Assembly (NCBI GenBank): GCA_023229605.1
Contig: JALNYY010000113.1
Span: 1 to 14,194 of the forward strand
Source of the DNA: Methylobacter sp.
GTDB taxonomy: Bacteria > Pseudomonadota > Gammaproteobacteria > Methylococcales > Methylomonadaceae
Direction: 5' to 3'
DNA length: 14,194 bases
Shown here: in pieces, positions 1 through 6,214 of the stretch
How the letters are laid out: each line of letters opens with the position of its first letter
Position numbering within the stretch: the stretch's first letter is position 1
Notes under the pieces: model-generated
Seen by the model: only the letters and a program-made list of their open reading frames with translations
Told to the model about the DNA's origin: nothing
Database searches by the model: none
Program-made: the position numbers and the translations under genes

Positions 1-127
1 CTCCGCCCTGAAGCTCAGCCATTACTTTTGTTAAAGCAGCAGTTAAAGTAGTCTTACCATGATCGACGTGACCGATTGTGCCGACGTTTACGTGTGGCTT
101 GCTACGTGAGAATTTTTCTTTGGCCAT
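1..127 (-). CDS. tuf: Elongation factor Tu (N-terminal part, truncated by window edge)
   Basis: EF-Tu is the GTPase that carries aminoacyl-tRNA to the ribosomal A site. Only the first 42 codons lie in the window. Translated from the ATG at 127-125, the protein starts MAKEKFSRSKPHVNVGTIGH and continues into the P-loop GHVDHGKTT, the G1 nucleotide-binding motif of EF-Tu. A good Shine-Dalgarno (AGGGGTG on the minus strand, about 9 nt upstream) supports this start. It follows tRNA-Tyr, tRNA-Gly and tRNA-Thr with 32 nt between the tRNA-Thr 3' end and the start codon. This is the same order as tyrU-glyT-thrT-tufB of Escherichia coli, so it is probably the tufB-type copy and co-transcribed with the tRNAs. 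Identification is certain. The copy assignment is inferred from context. Confidence 0.97.
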   Translation of the reverse strand, partial: MAKEKFSRSKPHVNVGTIGHVDHGKTTLTAALTKVMAELQGG

Positions 128-159
128 TAAAATACACCCCTAATAATCAACACAACACA

Positions 160-235
<76 letters not shown>

Positions 236-251
236 TTAACTTTATGAATAA

Positions 252-325
252 TGGAGCGGGTGATGGGAATCGAACCCACGTGATCAGCTTGGAAGGCTGG
301 AGTTCTACCATTGAACTACACCCGC
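252..325 (-). tRNA. tRNA-Gly (anticodon TCC)
   Basis: A 74-nt cloverleaf on the minus strand with an encoded CCA. The acceptor stem GCGGGTG/CACCCGC is perfect. The anticodon loop CTTCCAA gives UCC, reading GGA and GGG glycine codons. The anticodon stem CCAGC/GCTGA has a C-A mismatch at its outermost pair (27-43), where the E. coli counterpart has U-A. The other four pairs are intact, so the gene is probably functional. It is the middle gene of the tRNA cluster. Confidence 0.96.
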
Positions 326-342
326 GGATATTTTTAATTAGA

Positions 343-427
343 TGGTGGAGGGGGGAGGATTCGAACCTCCGAAGGCAGAGCCGGCAGATTTACAGTCTGA
401 TCCCTTTGGCCGCTCGGGAACCCCTCC
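343..427 (-). tRNA. tRNA-Tyr (anticodon GTA)
   Basis: An 85-nt class II tRNA on the minus strand with a long variable arm, as expected for tyrosine. The acceptor arm begins GGAGGGG and ends CCCCTCC followed by A and an encoded CCA. The anticodon stem-loop CAGACTGTAAATCTG contains GTA. It is the first gene of the tRNA cluster, 20 nt downstream of the -10 box of a strong sigma70-like promoter. Confidence 0.97.
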
Positions 428-440
428 GTTATCGGATAAC
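428..440. repeat. Near-perfect palindrome at the start of the tRNA operon transcript
   Basis: GTTATC-G-GATAAC is a 13-bp palindrome lying between the -10 box of the tRNA promoter (447-452) and the 5' end of tRNA-Tyr (427). It covers the expected transcription start and initial transcribed region. It could be an operator half-site pair or a leader that is trimmed off by RNase P. No function can be assigned from sequence alone. Confidence 0.4.
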
Positions 441-446
441 CCAGCT

Positions 447-475
447 ATTATCTTTCATCATACCCATACTGTCAA
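447..475 (-). promoter_or_regulatory. Sigma70-type promoter of the tRNA-Tyr/Gly/Thr-tuf operon
   Basis: On the minus strand a perfect -35 box TTGACA (470-475) is followed by a 17-bp spacer and the -10 box GATAAT (447-452, five of six consensus bases). The -35 box begins just 4 bp past the pth stop codon, and the first tRNA begins 20 nt after the -10 box. No terminator separates pth from this promoter, so read-through from pth may also contribute to the tRNA transcript. Confidence 0.82.
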
Positions 476-479
476 TCAA

Positions 480-1052
480 TCATTTATCTGAATTCAATTT
501 ATTCATTACTACCGACATATCACCTGCAACTATCTGCCCCACATAACTACCAGCAAGATCAAAAGCCGACAACATCAACTCCCACTCACTTTTAGAGGGG
601 GCCGATAACACAAAGTCCACAACGGCTTTTCCGGCCGAAGGCCGCCCGATACCCACCCTTAAGCGATAGAACTCTTTTGAACCCAGATGCGCGATAATAT
701 CCCTCAAGCCATTATGCCCCGCATGCCCGCCGTTTTTTTTAAGCCTCACCACGCCAACATCAAAATCAAGCTCATCATGCACAACAAGCACCTCTTCCGG
801 CAGCAACTTATAGTATCGAACAACCTTGCCGACAGCCTGGCCACTTCGATTCATGAACGTATCCGGCTTTAACAGCATCACCCTGCCACTCGCACACCCA
901 ATCTCCAGCAGAAACCCATCAAACTTAGACTCTCTAACCCAGCCACAATTTGACTCAGACGCCAACCTATCTAAAAACAAAAACCCGGCATTGTGCCGGG
1001 TTTTTTCGTACTGCCGCCCCGGATTACCCAGGCCAACTATAAGCTTAATCAT
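480..1052 (-). CDS. pth: Peptidyl-tRNA hydrolase
   Basis: Pth cleaves the ester bond of peptidyl-tRNAs that drop off ribosomes, recycling tRNA in the cytoplasm. The 190-residue product has the usual bacterial Pth length. It carries the N-terminal VGLGNPG motif with N10, the catalytic H20 in RHNAGF, the PDTFMNRSG loop, the HDELD segment with the catalytic Asp, GGHAGHNGL, and the late segment FYRLRVGIGRP. It starts 18 nt after the rplY stop codon, the usual rplY-pth pairing, and precedes the tRNA operon. The Shine-Dalgarno is weak (TAAGAT). Oddly, codons 16-27 encode a perfect terminator-like hairpin with a U-rich tail (listed separately), which could reduce full-length pth transcript when translation is poor. 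Function is certain; the regulatory idea is inference. Confidence 0.97.
   Translation of the reverse strand: MIKLIVGLGNPGRQYEKTRHNAGFLFLDRLASESNCGWVRESKFDGFLLEIGCASGRVMLLKPDTFMNRSGQAVGKVVRYYKLLPEEVLVVHDELDFDVGVVRLKKNGGHAGHNGLRDIIAHLGSKEFYRLRVGIGRPSAGKAVVDFVLSAPSKSEWELMLSAFDLAGSYVGQIVAGDMSVVMNKLNSDK
979..1006 (-). terminator. Terminator-like hairpin inside the pth coding sequence
   Basis: In the direction of pth transcription the sequence reads CCCGGCA, loop CAA, TGCCGGG, then TTTTTGTTTTT. The 7-bp GC-rich stem has no mismatch and extends to 12 bp through flanking A and T runs. It therefore has the textbook form of an intrinsic terminator, 52 nt inside pth and covering the catalytic-His motif. 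The opposite strand also ends in a run of six T. It may act as a translation-dependent attenuator between rplY and the rest of pth, or it may be a by-product of codon choice at conserved residues. Structure is seen; function is inferred. Confidence 0.5.
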
Positions 1053-1070
1053 ACGCTATCTTACAAGCCA

Positions 1071-1673
1071 CTAGCCAGCAGCATCGTCTTTACTTGCTTT
1101 TGAAGCCATCATTGATGCAACCGGATGATCATGCTCCGGACCTTGCGCCAAAGCTACAATTTCAACACCCACAGGCAAAACAATATCCGAAAGATGAGCC
1201 GACTCGCCAATATCCAAACCACTCAAATCCACCTCAATATAATCAGGCAGCGCAGTCGGTAAACAGGAAACCTCAACATCAACCATCGCATGAGTTACAA
1301 TACCACCTTTCTTCCCGCCGACGGACGTATGCTCGTTGATAAAATGCAACGGCACATGCACTTTTAATGCCTCTGACATGGTTACCCGAAGAAAATCCAT
1401 GTGCAAGATTTGAAATTTAGCAGGATGACGCTGAACACCTTTCAGAACTGCTTTCTCCATCTTTCCATCAACGCTAATATCCAACACATGCGAATAGACC
1501 GCCTCATGAGCAAGATGCTTAATCACTTCGTTATGGCTTAACACAAGCATTTGAGGCTCACCATGCCCACCGTATATTACCGCAGGAACATTACCTGTAC
1601 GACGCACTCTTCTGGCGGCGCTTTTACCTGATTGCCCACGACTTTCGGCAACAAACTCAAATACGTTAGACAT
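1071..1673 (-). CDS. rplY: 50S ribosomal protein L25 / general stress protein Ctc
   Basis: L25 binds 5S rRNA in the large ribosomal subunit. The 200-residue product is the long Ctc/TL5-type form: an N-terminal L25 domain (GKSAARRVRRTGNVPAVIYG near residues 17-36) followed by a C-terminal beta domain (roughly residues 95-185, with LPDYIEVDLSGLDIGESAHL). E. coli L25 has only about 95 residues. The ATG at 1673 is preceded by GAGAG (TTGAGAGAAAAATG), a fair ribosome binding site. It lies between prs and pth, the usual gammaproteobacterial order, and has its own predicted promoter overlapping the prs stop codon. The C-terminal tail is lysine, serine and alanine rich and probably flexible. Confidence 0.96.
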   Translation of the reverse strand: MSNVFEFVAESRGQSGKSAARRVRRTGNVPAVIYGGHGEPQMLVLSHNEVIKHLAHEAVYSHVLDISVDGKMEKAVLKGVQRHPAKFQILHMDFLRVTMSEALKVHVPLHFINEHTSVGGKKGGIVTHAMVDVEVSCLPTALPDYIEVDLSGLDIGESAHLSDIVLPVGVEIVALAQGPEHDHPVASMMASKASKDDAAG

Positions 1674-1688
1674 TTTTCTCTCAACCCC

Positions 1689-1702
1689 GTGCTATCAAGC
1701 AC
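1689..1702 (-). promoter_or_regulatory. Small hairpin in the rplY leader
   Basis: GTGCT, loop TGAT, AGCAC forms a 5-bp stem at the very start of the predicted rplY transcript, just upstream of GGGGTTGAGAG and the start codon. No U-run follows, so it is not a terminator. It might stabilise the 5' end or tune translation. It is short and could be chance. Confidence 0.25.
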
Positions 1703-1706
1703 AACA

Positions 1707-1735
1707 AATTTAATTTTACAATCTACAGTCGTCAA
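1707..1735 (-). promoter_or_regulatory. Predicted sigma70-type promoter of rplY-pth
   Basis: On the minus strand TTGACG (1730-1735, five of six consensus bases), a 17-bp spacer and TAAATT (1707-1712, four of six) precede rplY. The -35 box contains the prs stop codon TGA, so the promoter uses the last bases of prs. The motif GTAGATTG occurs twice, at the prs end and again inside the spacer. Transcription would begin near 1700, leaving a leader of about 27 nt. Confidence 0.5.
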
Positions 1736-2685
1736 TCTACATAGAGCGAACTAACTGACTCACCAACAGCTATGCGCCTTATGGTTTCAGCCAGCATTTC
1801 TGCAACACTTAACTGCCTTATTTTACCCAACCCAGCAGCCTCATGACTCAACGGGATAGTATCGGTAACAACCAACTCATCAAGCTCTGAATTACTTATA
1901 TTCTTTAGAGCAGGGCCTGATAACACCGCGTGCGTACAATATGCGACAACCTTGACAGCTCCATGCTTTTTTAATGCCCCTGCGGCATGACACAACGTTC
2001 CTGCCGTATCAACCAAGTCATCAATTAACACGCAACTGCGGCCGTCAACATCGCCGATTATATGCATAATCTCTGCAACATTAGCCTTAGGCCTGCGCTT
2101 ATCTATAATCGCAAGATCCGCATCATCCAATCGCTTTGCAAGGGCTCTAGCCCTGACAACCCCGCCTACATCCGGAGAGACTACAATCAAGTCCTTATAT
2201 TTTTGCCGCCACACATCACCAAGAAGAATAGGCGATGAGTAAACATTATCCACCGGAATGTCAAAAAAACCCTGAATCTGATCCGCATGCAAGTCAACCG
2301 TTAAAATCCGATCCGCGCCCGCCTGCTCAATCATTTTTGCAACCAGCTTTGCACTTATCGGTACACGCGCCGATCGCGACCTTCTGTCTTGTCTTGCATA
2401 GCCATAATATGGCATTACCGCAGTTATCCGTGACGCCGAAGCCCGATGAAGAGCATCAATCATCACCAGCAACTCCATTAGATTCTCATTTGTTGGCGAA
2501 CAAGTCGGCTGAATAACGAAAACATCCTTACCGCGAACATTCTCTTCAATCTCTACCGCGACTTCTCCATCACTGAATCTGCCGACAGTCGCCATTCCGA
2601 GACGCATATTGAGCTTCTTTACTATACCCTCTGACAAAGCCAAGTTAGCATTTCCAGAAAACACCATCACAGAGGTGTCACTCAT
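1732..2685 (-). CDS. prs: Ribose-phosphate pyrophosphokinase (PRPP synthetase)
   Basis: Prs converts ribose 5-phosphate and ATP to PRPP, the precursor of nucleotides, NAD, histidine and tryptophan. The 317-residue product matches the usual class I length. It shows GRFSDGEVAVEIEENVRG (35-52), the ATP-loop YGYARQDRR (94-102), the divalent-cation segment DLHADQIQGFFDIPVDN (131-147), SPDVGGVVRARALAK (170-184), the flexible-loop KRRP (196-199) and the PRPP loop VLIDDLVDTAGT (219-230). The ATG at 2685 is preferred over an in-frame ATG eight codons upstream, because GGGAGT lies 5 nt before it and MSDTSVMVFSGNA aligns with known Prs starts. The gene lies 39 nt downstream of tRNA-Gln. Confidence 0.97.
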   Translation of the reverse strand: MSDTSVMVFSGNANLALSEGIVKKLNMRLGMATVGRFSDGEVAVEIEENVRGKDVFVIQPTCSPTNENLMELLVMIDALHRASASRITAVMPYYGYARQDRRSRSARVPISAKLVAKMIEQAGADRILTVDLHADQIQGFFDIPVDNVYSSPILLGDVWRQKYKDLIVVSPDVGGVVRARALAKRLDDADLAIIDKRRPKANVAEIMHIIGDVDGRSCVLIDDLVDTAGTLCHAAGALKKHGAVKVVAYCTHAVLSGPALKNISNSELDELVVTDTIPLSHEAAGLGKIRQLSVAEMLAETIRRIAVGESVSSLYVD

Positions 2686-2690
2686 CAAGC

Positions 2691-2696
2691 ACTCCC
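2691..2696 (-). promoter_or_regulatory. Shine-Dalgarno that fixes the prs start
   Basis: GGGAGT on the minus strand lies 5 nt before the ATG at 2685. It selects this start over the in-frame ATG at 2709, which would add eight residues (MNSIWECL) not expected in Prs proteins. Confidence 0.7.
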
Positions 2697-2724
2697 AAAT
2701 AGAATTCAACTTAGCGGAGATAAA

Positions 2725-2799
2725 TGGCTGGGTCGCAAGGATTCGAACCTTGGTATGCGGAGATCAAAACCCCGTGCCTTACCGCTTGGCGACGACCCA
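2725..2799 (-). tRNA. tRNA-Gln (anticodon TTG)
   Basis: A 75-nt cloverleaf with an encoded CCA on the minus strand. The acceptor stem TGGGTCG/CGACCCA pairs fully and begins with the U1-A72 pair typical of glutamine tRNAs. The anticodon loop TTTTGAT gives UUG, reading CAA and, by wobble, CAG. It is squeezed between ispE (4 nt after its stop codon) and prs (39 nt upstream of its start), the same site as in Pseudomonas as I recall. It is likely processed from a longer mRNA or driven by a promoter inside the ispE 3' end. Confidence 0.96.
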
Positions 2800-2803
2800 A
2801 TAA

Positions 2804-3685
2804 TCAAGATATATAATTACCGTTCTTCAGCTTTGAAAACAAAGGCGACTCATTTATGCCCTTGACCAGATAAACCCGCCATTTCTTTTGAAGCGACTGA
2901 TACGCACTGGCTGCGGCTTTTTCTGAATCAAACTGTGCAAATACACAAGCCCCCGTCCCGGTTAACCTTGCCTCAGAAAATTCAGACAAATCAACCAAAG
3001 CCTCTTTAACGAACTGGTAACGCTCGCGAACCACCCCAAGACAATCGTTTTGGTGTTGGCCCGCTATAAAGTCGGCTATTCTGATTGATTTGCTATTCCG
3101 TGTCAAATTTTTAGCTAAAAATATTTCTTTCGTGTCTACATGGCAATCCGGCTTTATCACCACAAACCACTGTTCTGGAATATCTATTTTCTCCAGTTTT
3201 TCGCCGACACCTTCCGCCCACGCTGAATAACCATAGACGAAAACCGGCACATCCGCACCCAAGCTCAAACCCAGTTCCATCAACTTTTCCATCGACAACT
3301 GCAGCCCCCACAACTGGTTCAGCACAACCAGCGTCGTTGCCGCATCAGAACTGCCGCCACCAAGCCCGCCCCCCATAGGCAGGTTTTTTTCGACCTCAAT
3401 GCATACCCCGCGCCCACAACCCGTTTCTGCTTTTAACAGCTTTGCTGCCCTGATCGTCAGATCATCCGCCTCAGGAACTCCGGGTATAGGGCTTTGCAAA
3501 CAGACTCGCCCGTCATCAGCGGGATGGAATATTATCCAGTCACATAAGTTTATAAATTGAAATACTGTCTGTAGCAAATGATAACCATCGCTTCTTTGCC
3601 CGGTAATCCGTAACATTAAATTCAGTTTTGCCGGTGCCGGCCATCTTTCCGCCCACACAGACTGATTAATTTGCTTTTGTGCCAT
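2804..3685 (-). CDS. ispE: 4-diphosphocytidyl-2-C-methyl-D-erythritol kinase
   Basis: IspE phosphorylates CDP-methylerythritol with ATP in the MEP pathway to isopentenyl diphosphate. The 293-residue protein is a GHMP kinase of normal length. It has the substrate-site PAPAKLNLMLRI (16-27) with K20, the glycine-rich phosphate loop PMGGGLGGGSSDAAT (103-117), the catalytic Asp in GADVPVF (143-149) and the C-terminal RLTGTGACVF motif. Its start codon lies 20 nt inside the end of lolB, so translation is probably coupled to lolB. The ATG-initiated start gives a somewhat long N-terminus before PAPAKLN (about 15 residues). Its stop codon is only 4 nt from the mature 5' end of tRNA-Gln. The gene order lolB-ispE-prs is conserved in gammaproteobacteria. 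Confidence 0.96.
   Translation of the reverse strand: MAQKQINQSVWAERWPAPAKLNLMLRITGQRSDGYHLLQTVFQFINLCDWIIFHPADDGRVCLQSPIPGVPEADDLTIRAAKLLKAETGCGRGVCIEVEKNLPMGGGLGGGSSDAATTLVVLNQLWGLQLSMEKLMELGLSLGADVPVFVYGYSAWAEGVGEKLEKIDIPEQWFVVIKPDCHVDTKEIFLAKNLTRNSKSIRIADFIAGQHQNDCLGVVRERYQFVKEALVDLSEFSEARLTGTGACVFAQFDSEKAAASAYQSLQKKWRVYLVKGINESPLFSKLKNGNYIS
2810..2837 (-). promoter_or_regulatory. Possible tRNA-Gln promoter inside the ispE 3' end
   Basis: On the minus strand TTCAAA (2832-2837), a 16-bp spacer and TATATA (2810-2815) precede tRNA-Gln, each box with four of six consensus bases. The gap between ispE and the tRNA is only 4 nt, so any private promoter must lie within ispE. The match is modest and co-transcription from upstream is equally likely. 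Confidence 0.3.
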
Positions 3686-4259
3686 TCAAAACCCAGTGAT
3701 CGATAATTAACTTTAACTTGACCTTATTATTCATAACCGTCATTTTGTGCGGCATAGCGCCATCATCAACAACCTGCATTTGCTTGTATTCACTCATCCA
3801 CCCCGCTTGATTAAAGCCGACATCGGTATCCCTATATGAGTGAGATGGCTCCGGTAAACCCACCACCCAATACCGCAGTGACCGCACAGGAACAAACATG
3901 CCCAATTGTTGATTAATAAACTCTTCCGGCTGTGCCGATGACTGCACATCGTCCCCACCTCGATCTATGGTGACGACATTTCCCGTTAACGAAATAACGA
4001 TGGCCCCTTGCCCCATGGGGCCGGACAATTTTATTTTCTCGGTCTCAGGACTGTGCTCCCAGCTAATATTAGCCGACCAGGAATCATTTTGCCCCGTTAA
4101 CGCCAATCGGCCTTCAAACGACCAGTATCCCAGCTCATAAAGACGAAGCATTGCAGCTCTTGAATAATTCCCATCCGGCTTAACTGAAACAACTGAGCAA
4201 GCTGACAACAAAAATATCAGCCCGCCTCCAATCAACACCCCTATTTTAAAACGTAACAC
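3666..4259 (-). CDS. lolB: Outer membrane lipoprotein insertion factor LolB
   Basis: LolB receives lipoproteins from periplasmic LolA and inserts them into the outer membrane. It is itself a lipoprotein. The 197-residue product has a signal peptide with R3 and K5, a hydrophobic stretch and the lipobox LSAC with lipidated C21. Ser at +2 fits outer-membrane sorting. The body contains the LolB-like segment YWSFEGRLALTG followed by WSANISWEHS and KIKLSGPMGQGAIVISL, and ends with the late WVLNGTKAN. The start codon is GTG, one base after the stop of the TPR lipoprotein gene, with only a weak purine-rich ribosome site, so translational coupling is likely. The 3' end overlaps ispE by 20 nt. Family and position between the TPR gene and ispE agree. 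Confidence 0.93.
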   Translation of the reverse strand: MLRFKIGVLIGGGLIFLLSACSVVSVKPDGNYSRAAMLRLYELGYWSFEGRLALTGQNDSWSANISWEHSPETEKIKLSGPMGQGAIVISLTGNVVTIDRGGDDVQSSAQPEEFINQQLGMFVPVRSLRYWVVGLPEPSHSYRDTDVGFNQAGWMSEYKQMQVVDDGAMPHKMTVMNNKVKLKLIIDHWVLNGTKAN

Positions 4260-4260
4260 G

Positions 4261-6006
4261 CTATTCTTCGCCGCTCAATATTCTCTTTTGAAAATCCAAC
4301 AAATATTCATCTTCAGGCGCTCTTTTAATAGCCTTATTAAATATCTTTCTGGCCTCCTCTTTTCTGCCCAACGCCCATAACACCTCGGCAAGATGAGCAG
4401 CTATTTCACTCTCCTGCTGTTTTGCATAAGCCTGTTCAAGATAACCCAAAGCTTGCTCAAACTTTCCCTGCTTAAACTGTAACCAGCCAAAACTATCCAT
4501 AATCACCGCTTCATTTGGGTGTAATTTGAGCGCCTGTTGCAGATACTTTTCCGCCTCGGCATAGCGACCGGCATTGCCCAGCAAGCTATAGCCCAATGCA
4601 TTTAAAGCCTCGGCATCATCAGGATATTTGAGTAATATTTTTTTCAGATCGGCTTCCAGCACATCCGGCTTGTTAAGGCGTTCCGCCATCAATGCACGCG
4701 TGTATAGCAAGTCTCTTTGATCCGGTTGGACAGCCAACGCATCCGTTAATAACCTAAAACCCCTTTCATATTGTTGTTGCTGACCGTACAACCCGGCCTG
4801 CATCAAAATAATACGTATTTTTTGTTTTGGAAATTGGGCTGATAACAGATCCAACCGCGCATCAGCCTCATCAAATTTCTTCTCTTTTACCAGCAATGCA
4901 ACCGCTGAAATTGCCGACTCAAAAACAAACGGTCCTTCAGTTACCTTATCGAACCATGTCAGCGCCTTTTGCGTATGCCCACGTTTTTCTTCTATTTTTC
5001 CCAAATAAAAGCTGGCCTGATTTTGCCATTCAGGCTGATCAAGCAACCGCTTAAAGATATCCTCTGCCTTGGCGTCACGGTCCAATTGCAGCTGAACTAA
5101 TGCAAGGGAAATCTGACTCTCGGCGTCCTTCGGATTGGCCAAAACAAGGTCCTGATAAACCTCACCCGCCGCCTCATATTCAGATAATTTTATTAATACC
5201 TGCGCCAGCAGCTTTTTAAGTTTGTCATTTTCAGGATATTTAATGGTTGCATTTTTTAACAAGGTTTTCGCCTTGTTCAAATCCCCCGAAAATACCGCTA
5301 TCTGGGCCTGTAATATTAACGCTTTATCCCAATCCGGCTGAATACTCAACGCTTGCTGCACTTTCTTTTCAGCCAGTGCATTATTTTTCATTTCCATAGC
5401 CAGCAATGACTGCACAAAATATACCACAGCATGATCAGGATTCTTCATCGCCAAGGCATCCAGCACGTCATAAAAAAGGTCTGTCTTACCATCTCGCTGC
5501 AGAACATTGGCCAATTCAAGCACCGTTTTTTCAAATCCGGCAGGATCAATCTTCAGCACTGCATTCAAATGCTCAACAGCCGCCTGTTTATTGCCGGATC
5601 TCAATGCCGACAATGCGGCAATTTTTCTTGCCGTCAGATTATTGGGATCCTCTCTCAGCCATAAAGAGACGGCCTCATCCGTTTTCTCGCCATCCTTCAT
5701 ATACATGGCGATTTTTGCCGCCCTTTCCGCAAACCTGGGGTCATTAACACGCTTGGCAGCCTCCATATAGCCTTCCAGCGCAACTGCATACTGCCCTCTT
5801 TGCCCCGCAATCTCTGCCGCCATCAGCATATACATCACATCGGGATCTATCGCTGTTTTTACTTCGCTTTGTTGCGTTTTTTCCTTGGTCTCGGCTATTT
5901 TTACAGGTTCAACCACTTCCTCCTGCGCGCCTGATTTTTCGGGCGAACCGGCGCAACCATTAAGAAAAACAAGGATTATCACTGAAAACAATCTAAAAAT
6001 TAACAC
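4261..6006 (-). CDS. TPR-repeat outer membrane lipoprotein, LbcA-like
   Basis: The 581-residue product starts with a lipoprotein signal peptide, lipobox LNGC with C18 and Ala at +2 (outer-membrane sorting). A charged linker follows (to about residue 50), then helical tetratricopeptide repeats to the end. Clear TPR units include ALNALGYSLLGNAGRYAEAE and the following SFGWLQFKQGKFEQALGYLE. It sits between lolB and hemA, as does PA4667 (LbcA) of P. aeruginosa, a TPR lipoprotein of similar size that binds the protease CtpA and presents peptidoglycan-hydrolase substrates to it. By position and architecture it is likely an LbcA homologue, but TPR proteins diverge fast and the partner is not in this window. 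The start codon is GTG with AGGA 7 nt upstream. A weak promoter (TTCAAC, 17 bp, TATAGC at 6040-6068) may precede it. Confidence 0.85.
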   Translation of the reverse strand: MLIFRLFSVIILVFLNGCAGSPEKSGAQEEVVEPVKIAETKEKTQQSEVKTAIDPDVMYMLMAAEIAGQRGQYAVALEGYMEAAKRVNDPRFAERAAKIAMYMKDGEKTDEAVSLWLREDPNNLTARKIAALSALRSGNKQAAVEHLNAVLKIDPAGFEKTVLELANVLQRDGKTDLFYDVLDALAMKNPDHAVVYFVQSLLAMEMKNNALAEKKVQQALSIQPDWDKALILQAQIAVFSGDLNKAKTLLKNATIKYPENDKLKKLLAQVLIKLSEYEAAGEVYQDLVLANPKDAESQISLALVQLQLDRDAKAEDIFKRLLDQPEWQNQASFYLGKIEEKRGHTQKALTWFDKVTEGPFVFESAISAVALLVKEKKFDEADARLDLLSAQFPKQKIRIILMQAGLYGQQQQYERGFRLLTDALAVQPDQRDLLYTRALMAERLNKPDVLEADLKKILLKYPDDAEALNALGYSLLGNAGRYAEAEKYLQQALKLHPNEAVIMDSFGWLQFKQGKFEQALGYLEQAYAKQQESEIAAHLAEVLWALGRKEEARKIFNKAIKRAPEDEYLLDFQKRILSGEE

Positions 6007-6090
6007 ACAATCGTCCTATTTATTTCCTGCACATATTTTGCTATAGATTATCAGAAAAACCAGTTGAATCAGACAGCTGATTTATTCCAT

Positions 6091-6119
6091 TTGGATAAAG
6101 CCGTTATATTTCTTAGAAT
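6091..6119 (+). promoter_or_regulatory. Predicted sigma70-type promoter of hemA-prfA-prmC
   Basis: TTGGAT (6091-6096), a 17-bp spacer and TAGAAT (6114-6119, five of six consensus bases) lie in the divergent intergenic region. Transcription would start near 6126 and give a leader of about 100 nt that holds the inverted repeat described next. The -35 box is weak (three of six). Confidence 0.5.
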
Positions 6120-6146
6120 ACACTCACATAATACAGACGTTAAGGC

Positions 6147-6214
6147 TCAAGGTAAAAGGTTCGCAATTTAAAAAAACGGCCTTGAACTATTGATCCTTGA
6201 ATCTTTTACCTTGA
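6147..6214 (+). repeat. Long imperfect inverted repeat with CCTTGAA motifs in the hemA leader
   Basis: The left arm TCAAGGTAAAAGGTTC (6147-6162) pairs with the right arm GAATCTTTTACCTTGA (6199-6214) over 16 positions. Fifteen are Watson-Crick pairs and one is G-U in RNA; the loop is 36 nt. CCTTGAA occurs three times in the same orientation (6180, 6195, 6209), spaced 15 and 14 bp, and CCTTGAACTA is exactly repeated at 6180-6189 and 6209-6218. The right arm ends 11 nt before the hemA start codon, and no Shine-Dalgarno is visible there. It could be a leader RNA structure, binding sites for a protein, or a copy of a dispersed repeat family. Confidence 0.7.

Noticed and set aside
244..546. A 100-codon open frame on the plus strand
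   Set aside because: It runs antisense across tRNA-Gly, tRNA-Tyr, their promoter and the pth 3' end. Its product is an artefact of tRNA sequence with no coding logic.
2686..2709. Eight extra codons at the prs N-terminus from an upstream in-frame ATG
   Set aside because: The downstream ATG has the good Shine-Dalgarno at proper spacing and matches the usual Prs N-terminus.
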